Origin: Haematobia irritans
Taxonomy: Eukaryota; Arthropoda; Insecta; Diptera; Muscidae
NCBI RefSeq assembly: GCF_050003625.1
Contig: NC_134400.1
Location: 49,465,096-49,529,095 of the forward strand
DNA length: 64,000 nt
Reading direction: 5' to 3'
The notes below the pieces were generated by a model. It was not told the DNA's origin, did no database searches, and saw only the letters and a program-made list of their open reading frames with translations. Positions 58,028 to 64,000 of the stretch are shown one piece after another (within the stretch, counting starts at the first letter, position 1; the number at the start of each line of letters is the position of its first letter). The position numbers and the translations under genes were made by a program.

Positions 58028-58560
58028 TACTAACTAAACCTACCACCATTCTATGGTGGAGGATATGTACGCTTTAAAATATGTCACCTGCTACATACAA
58101 ATCCTTGACCCACACTTGTGTATATCCTGGAAAATAATGTTCAATTTGAAATGTCCATTTGCCACATATAAGGACACAAAATGTGTTACATTTATTCATG
58201 CACAACAAACGTCTGTCTGTTTAACCGCAGAAAAACAATTAATTACAAGCACACATGATTTATAACAGTTTCGTTCCTTTTAATTAATTAACCATTTGCT
58301 CTTTGTTTTGTGTTAAATTTTAATACTGCTGGGTCTGGTGCTAAGTTAATGGTTAACCCATTCAATTGCCACTTTTCACAGCTATACCAAATACCCTACT
58401 CAAAAACAAGTTTGTTCACTTGTTGGGACCACAATGATTTGAATGGTTAGAAGTTTAATGTTATCTCTCTAGCTACAATCAATTACTTCATGGCTAAAAT
58501 GACTTTGTTCTTTACTTTTAGTTCATATTTTCATTGAAGAAAAAAATTATTTTCATTTTT
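58028..58560. other. Low-copy DNA with a CCACCATTCTATGGTGG palindrome
   Basis: The palindrome at 58040-58056 equals the family B 3' hairpin core, so a B end may once have been here. The remainder shows no repeat, domain or RNA gene. Confidence 0.4.
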
Positions 58561-59120
58561 ATACCCACCACCATAGAATGGTGACGGGGGTATAATAAGT
58601 TTGTCATTCCGTTTGTAACGCATCGAAATATCGATTTCCGACTATATAAAGTATACATATTCTTGATCAGGGAGAAATTCTAAGACGATATAACGATGTC
58701 CGTCTGTCCGTCTGTCTGTCTGTTGTAATCACGCTACAGTCTTCAATAATGAAGCAATCGTGCTGAAATTTTGCACAAACTCGTCTTTTGTCTGCAGGCA
58801 GGTCAAGTTCGAAGATGGGCTATATCGGTCCAGATTTTGATATAGTCCCCATAGTCCCCTACCTCCCGATTTGGGGTCTTGGGCTTATAGAAATCGTAGT
58901 TTCTATCCAATTTGCCTGAAATTTAAAACCTATAGGTATTTTATGACCATAAAGAGGTGTGCCAAAAATGGTGAGTATCGGTCCATGTTTTGGTATAGCC
59001 CCCATCAAGGCCGTAGCCAGGATTTTAATTCGGGGGGGGTTCAACTTAAAAAAAAAAATATTCATATAATCTCATGTGTAGAAAATTTTATTTATGCATA
59101 GGTATGTATACAATATTTTT

Positions 59121-60592
59121 ATACCCTTCACCACTACTGTGGTACAGGGTATAATAAGTTTGTGCATTTGTATGTAACGCCAAGAAATAGTGATCATAGA
59201 ACCATCTTTTAGTATACCGATCGGTTTAGAATTAAATTCTGAGTCGATTTAGCGATGTCCGTCTGTCTGTCTGTCTGTCCGTCCGTCTGTCTGTATATGT
59301 AATTTTGTGCACAAAGTACAGCTCGCAATTTAAGTCCGATCGTCTTCAAATTTGGCATAGGGCCGATTCTTGGGACAGAATCGGTTTTGGAAAAAATCGG
59401 TTCAGATTTAGATATAGCTGCCATATATATTTATCCCCGATTTGGTCATAGTTAGCGTGTTTATCAACCGATTTTCTTGAAATATCGTACATCCAAATAT
59501 TTTATGAATCTCGAAAATCTTGCAAAATATAAGCCAAATCGGTTCAGATTTAGATATAGCTCCCATATATATCTTTCGTCCGATTTAGACTCATAAGACC
59601 ACAGAGGCCAACGTTTTCTATCGATCTTCGTGAAATTTTGCAATCATTGACATTCTACCAATGCTTGGTAAATTTGATTGAAATCGGTTCAAATTTAGAT
59701 ATAGCTCCCATATATATCTTTCGTCCGATTTGAACTTATATGGCCACAAAAGCCAGAGTTTTGCCGTGATTTGCTTCAAATTTTGCACAAGGGGTACGTT
59801 TATTAGTATCGTTAAGTGTGCCAAATTTTGTTAAAATCGGTTCAGATTTAGATATAGCTCACATATATATCTTTCGCCCGATTTGGACTTATATGGTCTC
59901 AAAAGTCAGAGTTTTGCCCTGACTTACTTCAAATTTTGCACAAGCGGTACTTTTAATGATACTATTGTATGTGCCAAATATGGTCAAAATCGATTCAGAT
60001 TTAGATATAGCTCCCATATATATCTTTCGTCCGATTTGAACTTATATGGCCTCAAAATCCAGGGTTTTGCCGTGATTTGCTTCAAATTTCGCACAAGGAG
60101 TACGTTTAGTAGTATCGGTAGTTGTGCCAAATTTTTTTTAAATCGGTTCAGATTTAGATATGGCTCCCATATATATCTTCCGTCCGATTTGCACTCTTAT
60201 GACCAGTGGGGCCAAAGTTATACTCCCATTTACGTAAAATTTCGCATAGATAGCAGAATTATTGTTCTAACTATATATGTCAAATTTAGTCAAGATCGGT
60301 TCAGATTATATATATGTAGCTCCCATATATACGTACACCAGAGTTGGGGAAATATGGTAGACTGTTACACATTTTAGACCCATTTTCAATGGAAGTTTCC
60401 CCCAATTAACTGGATAGCGTTAGCCGATTTTAATTTTAATTCTAAAGATTTTGCAGAAGTAAAAAAATTGTCTCCTTTATATAGCTTCCAGCAAATGTGA
60501 AGTAGTTGAGATGGTAACACAAATTTTGGCCTACATAGTGGTGAAGGGTATAATATAGTCGGCCCCGCCCGACTTTAGACTTTATTTACTTG
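59121..60592 (-). mobile_element. Rep153 family C element inside the hAT relic
   Basis: The 3' hairpin TACCCTTCACCACTACTGTGG is at 59122. A (GTCT)n and (GTCC)n tract is at 59257-59290. There are six or seven units with ATATAGCTCCCATATATA, and the 5' end GTGGTGAAGGGTATAATATAG with CGGCCCCGCCCGACT and ACTTG is at 60592. Confidence 0.9.
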
Positions 60593-61660
60593 TTATAATA
60601 TTAAATTGAGCCGACGGGCTTTTTGGGCAGCAAATAAATCAATTACTTCTTCAGTCGGCACATTTATTCGGCGATGAACCGACATTAATGCCAATCCATT
60701 GAGGCTACTCTCGCTAGTTGAATTTCTAAGATACGTCTTTAATCTCTTCATTGTTGAAAATGAAAGTTCGGATGAGTACGTAGTAACTGCAGGGATAGAA
60801 AATGCAGTACTATAGTACTTTTTTCAATACTTTTTCACCCCGGTCAGTACCGTAGTACCCCCGCGAATGATTTAGTACCTTTTGTGTAGACATTTTTGAG
60901 TCGATATCAGATTTATGGTACAATAGCTTTGACTAAATATTTTAATATTTTGAGAAAGTCTCTATCAACCTTATTTGCTAATAGTCTTTTACAAATATGG
61001 CAAAACAGACATGTTCATGTGGGAAGAAAATCTTGATTTTGTAAAAGACATAGTCAAAAACAGGATTTTATTGAACTTCAAGAATGTTTTAGTCGAAAAA
61101 AGAATGCGATCCTATATTATCGATTTTATATTTCGGTAGAAAATGTTGTCAAAATTTTATTCTATATAGAATTTTAGCAAATTTTTATTTTTATAGAAAA
61201 TTTTGTCAAAATTTTATTTTAATTGAAAATTTTGTACAAATTTCATTTCTATAGGAAATTTTTGCAAAATTTTATTTCTATAGAAAAAATTTTGCAACAT
61301 TTTTTTTCTACAGATTTTTTTTTGCAAAATTTTATTTCTATAGAAAATTTTTGCAAAATTTTATTTATATAGAAAATTTTGTCAAAATTTTATTTTCTTT
61401 AAAATTTAGTCTCTTGATAATAATTTTCCAGTGAAATTTTTGTTGAAATTTAGTAAAAATTTCAAAAAATACATTTTTTGTACTTTCTTAAAAATTGTAT
61501 TTTCCATCCCTGAGTAACTGGCAAAGTGACCAAAATTTTTAAAAGAATATGCACGTTTGGAAATATCTCTTTATTGCACTCTCCAAGTGCTTCCATCGCT
61601 GAATTAGGCAGGTTCTTTTCGCAGGTTTTGCGCCATTTCATTTACACATGTGCGTTTGGC
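60593..61660 (-). pseudogene. hAT transposase, C-terminal dimerisation region, split
   Basis: The downstream half, 60593-60789, reads SSELSFSTMKRLKTYLRN and LNGLALMSVHRRINVPTEEV, then LFAAQKARRLNL and a stop next to the family C insertion. The upstream half, 61521-61660, reads EALGECNKEIFPNVHILLKIL and VTLPVTT. They are in the same frame and are separated by the hAT-like insertion 60790-61512 plus its duplicated 8 bp. The pattern FPN-LLKIL-LPVTT-S-E-SFSTMKRLKTYLR is the hAT dimerisation domain. Upstream catalytic domains and the zinc finger are missing. It cannot encode an active enzyme. Confidence 0.88.
60790..61512. mobile_element. hAT-like MITE with CAGGGATRGAAAATGCA ends
   Basis: The ends CAGGGATAGAAAATGCAGTA and TTGTATTTTCCATCCCTG are inverted repeats with few mismatches. 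The 8-bp duplication AGTAACTG is exact (60782-60789, 61513-61520). The interior includes a 30-bp TTTCTATAGAAA array (about 61130-61400) and no gene. Confidence 0.9.
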
Positions 61661-62005
61661 TGTTTCGTAGTTATTGCTATGGCCAAACAAAGCGAGTCAT
61701 GTTCACAAAAAGAACAACAAACACAAATAAAAAGCAGAAAGACTTTTTCCAAAAATGAAATTTGTGGTGCGAGTACAAAAACAATTTGTTTTTTTCGACC
61801 GTCGTTTGACGGGATTTTCAACTAGTATTCTATGATTTGTGCAAGTTTTATAGGTAAGCGTTTTTCAAAATAAAACCTCCAGCTTTTCTTCAACATCTTC
61901 GATAAGATTTTTCTATGCATCTAAAAATATATATTTATTTATATACAAATATTCATTCATTTCGGGGGGGGTTTGATCCCCCTCATCCCCCCCCCCCTGA
62001 ATACG
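61661..62005. other. Remainder of the hAT relic
   Basis: No transposase similarity is visible. The frame at 61526-61825 is on the opposite strand to the transposase and has no domain. A poly-C tract precedes the right end. Confidence 0.45.
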
Positions 62006-62619
62006 GCCTTGGCCCCCATATAGACCAATCTCCCGATTTTACTTCTTGGGCTTATAGAAACCGCAGTTTTTATTCAATTTACCTGAAATTGGAAATCTGG
62101 AGGTATTGTAGTACCACAAAAACGTGTGCCAAAAATTGTGAGTATCGGTCCATATTTTGGTATAGCCCCCATATAGACCAATCTCCCGATTTTACTTCTT
62201 GGGCTTCTAGAATCCGAAGTTTTTATCCTATTTGCCTGAAATTGGAAATCTAGAGGTATTTTCGGGGCATAAAGAGGTGTGCCGAAAAAGGTGAGTATCG
62301 GTCCATATTTTAGTATAGCCCCCATAAGAACGATCTCCCGATTTAGCTCCTTGGGTTTCTAGAAACCGTAGTTTTTATCTGATTTGCCTGAAATTGTAAA
62401 TATTCTGGTATTTTAGGCTCACAAAAACGTGTATCGGATTAAGTTTTTATCGGTCCATTTGGTAATGCCTCCGTATAGACCGACTTCACTTCTTGAGGGT
62501 GTAGAAGGCGCACTGATCATGAAAATTGCTTGAAACTCAATGTAAAATTTCCAGATTTTACTTCTACAGATTTCATCTATAAGAGGGTGTAATTTCGTAA
62601 ACTTTAGTTAAAGAGTATA

Positions 62620-63901
62620 ACAGGTTGGCTGATAAGTCCCGGGTCTAACAAAGAAAAACAATTTTTTTTTGTCAAAATTCGTTTTTATTATTCAACATAG
62701 TTCCTTTCAAAAGCGATACAACGATTATAACGACTTTCCAATTTTTTGATACCATTTTGGTAGTACTCCTTCGGTTTTGCCTCAAAATAGGCCTCAGTTT
62801 CGGCGATCACCTCTTCATTGCAGCCCAATTTTTTCCCTGCGAGGATTCTTTTGAGGTCTGAGAACAAGAAAAAGTCGCTGGGGGCTAGATCTGGAGAATA
62901 CGGTGGGCGGGGAAGCAATTCGAAGCCCAATTCATGAATTTTTGCATCGTTCTCAATGACTTGTGGCACGGTGCGTTGTCTTCGTGGAACAACACTTTTT
63001 TCTTCTTCATATGGGCCGTTTTGCCGCGATTTCGACCTTCAAACGCTCCAATAACGCCATATAATAGTCACTGTTGATGGTTTTTCCCTTCTCAAGATAA
63101 TCGATAAAAAATTATTCCATGCGCATCCCAAAAAACAGAGGCCATTACTTTGCCAGCGGACTTTTGAGTCTTTCAACGCTTCGGCGACGATTCACCGGTC
63201 GCTGTCCACACAGCCGACTGTCGATTGGACTCAGGAGTGAAGTGATGGAGCCATGTTTCATCCATTGTCACATATCGACGGAAAAACTCGGGTGTATTAC
63301 GAGTTAACAGCTGCAAACACCGCTCAGAATCATCAACACGTTATTGTTTTTGGTCAAATGTGAGCTCGCCATTTTGCACAGAGCTTCCGCATATCCAAAT
63401 ATTAATGAATGATATGACCAACAGGGTCCTTTGATATCTTTAAGGCCTCTGATATCTCGATCAACTTCATTTTAGGTCATTCAAAATCATTTTGTGGATT
63501 TTTTTGATGTTTTCGTCGGTAACCACCTCTTTCGGGCGTCCACTGCGTTCACCGTCCTCCATGCTCATTTCACCACGCTTGAATTTTGCATACCAATCAA
63601 TTATTGTTGACTTCCCTGAGGTAGAGTCCGGAAACTCATTATCAAGCCAAGTTTTTGCTTCCACCGTATTTTTCCCCTTCAGAAAACAGCATTTTATCAA
63701 AGCACGAAATTCCTTTTTTTCATTTTTTCACAATAACAAAAGTTGCTTCACAAAAGACGCTCTATCTCACAAACTAATTGACTTACAGACGTCAAATTTT
63801 GACACGAATCATTTGAAGGTTGGTACTATATAAAAATAATATGCATTTAATACTAGCGACGCCATATATATGTCAGACCGGGGACTTATCAGCCAACCTG
63901 T
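62620..63901 (-). mobile_element. mariner (DD34D), second copy, uninterrupted
   Basis: 1282 bp with ends ACAGGTTGGCTGATAAGTCC and its mirror, and TA at 62618-62619 and 63902-63903. It is about 90 percent or more alike to the mariner at 41880 by eye. It supplies the empty-site reference for the nested family A element there. Confidence 0.92.
62688..63722 (-). pseudogene. mariner transposase, frameshifted
   Basis: The N-terminal piece (63700 down) has KCCFLKGKNTVEAKTWLDNEF and SGRPKEVVTDENIKKIHKM, with one Lys codon lost relative to the other copy. The true start lies just upstream, beyond an A-run frameshift near 63715. The C-terminal piece (62969-62688) has YSPDLAPSDFFLFSDLKRILAGK and ends RYNRCIAFERNYVE; here the YSPDLAP motif is intact. 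At least four frame breaks separate the pieces, near 63715, 63475, 63340 and 62950. It is not functional. Confidence 0.88.
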
Positions 63902-64000
63902 TATTAGGCCATTACGTTAACAACGCATTTGTGGAAATCTCAAAAATTGGAATACAATTTAGTTCAATTTACGCACGAGTTAGTTAATTTTTTCCACAAA
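63902..64000. other. Flank after mariner, nothing recognised
   Basis: AT-rich, non-coding. If the family B element continued past the mariner, it is too diverged to see here. Confidence 0.35.

Larger units (their letters stand above)
59006..62011 (-). mobile_element. hAT element relic with CAAGGCCGTA ends
   Basis: The ends CAAGGCCGTAGCC and TACGGCCTTG are flanked by the exact 8-bp duplication GCCCCCAT (58998-59005, 62012-62019). Poly-G/C tracts (GGGGGGGG) lie inside each end. It retains the 3' part of a hAT transposase gene, and it hosts a family C element (59121-60592) and a second hAT-like element (60790-61512). Confidence 0.92.
58561..62619 (-). mobile_element. Rep153 family B element with nested hAT, cut by mariner
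   Basis: Reverse orientation. The 3' hairpin ATACCCACCACCATAGAATGG is at 58561 and the GTCCGTCTGTCC tract at 58694. Units lie at 58790-59005 and 62012-62460. The 5' portion near 62490-62600 (CACTTCTTGAGGGTGTAGAAGG) matches 22500-22540. The 5' end itself is not in the window; a mariner begins at 62620. Confidence 0.85.

Noticed and set aside
61526..61825. 99-codon plus-strand frame with SQKEQQTQIKSRK
   Set aside because: It overlaps the hAT transposase remnant on the other strand and has no domain or context as a host exon.

Overview
This window is AT-rich intergenic DNA from an insect, most likely a calyptrate (muscoid) fly. The signs are a DUF4780-type LINE ORF1, mariner, rosa-like, Tc1-like and hAT relics, tRNA-derived SINEs, and dense dispersed repeats of a dipteran style. 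The species call is an inference. I see no host exon, no intact host gene, no functional tRNA or rRNA gene, no CRISPR array and no prokaryotic feature. Almost every long reading frame is transposon-derived or an artefact of short-period repeats.

Layout. 1-5174 (minus) is a near-complete LINE (ORF1, endonuclease, RT, RNase H) with one nonsense codon, split by a MITE (2391-3177). 5.4-13.2 kb holds repeat elements of families A and C with further MITE copies and short tandem repeats. 13.2-14.5 kb is a broken Tc1-like element. 15.2-18.1 kb is a cluster of AACGAAA-rich MITEs. 18.6-24.7 kb holds families A and B, a decayed LINE fragment and a foldback. 25.3-29.25 kb is a decayed Gypsy-type LTR retroelement. 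31.1-33.3 kb is a family A element carrying a rosa-like mariner. 33.5-40.5 kb holds families C, C and B in series, with two SINEs. 41.9-45.0 kb is a mariner containing a family A element that itself contains a hAT MITE. 45.2-48.7 kb holds a MITE, family E and a (TA)n tract. 48.7-57.0 kb is two family A elements with hAT insertions, one of which carries family D. 58.6-63.9 kb is a family B element containing a hAT relic (itself carrying family C and a second hAT) and a second mariner.

The main discovery candidate is a superfamily of dispersed elements that I call Rep153, families A-E (my labels). They differ in sequence but share one plan: a 5' end CAAGTA followed by a GC-rich palindrome (well seen in A-D); a subterminal CCC-xx-CACCA motif; tandem units with a 153-bp period, checked in all five families (only two near-153 intervals in E); a (GACGGACG)n tract and conserved 3' block; and a terminal hairpin closed by TATACCC/GGGTATA (both arms seen in A-D). 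The 5' subterminal motif and the 3' hairpin arm change together between families A-D, so the two ends act as matched, family-specific pairs. Nested copies place insertions in T/A tracts. I could not search Dfam or Repbase, so novelty is unproven.

The labels MITE-1, MITE-2 and MITE-3 are also mine. 'Sense' for a Rep153 element means the direction from CAAGTA to GGGTATA.
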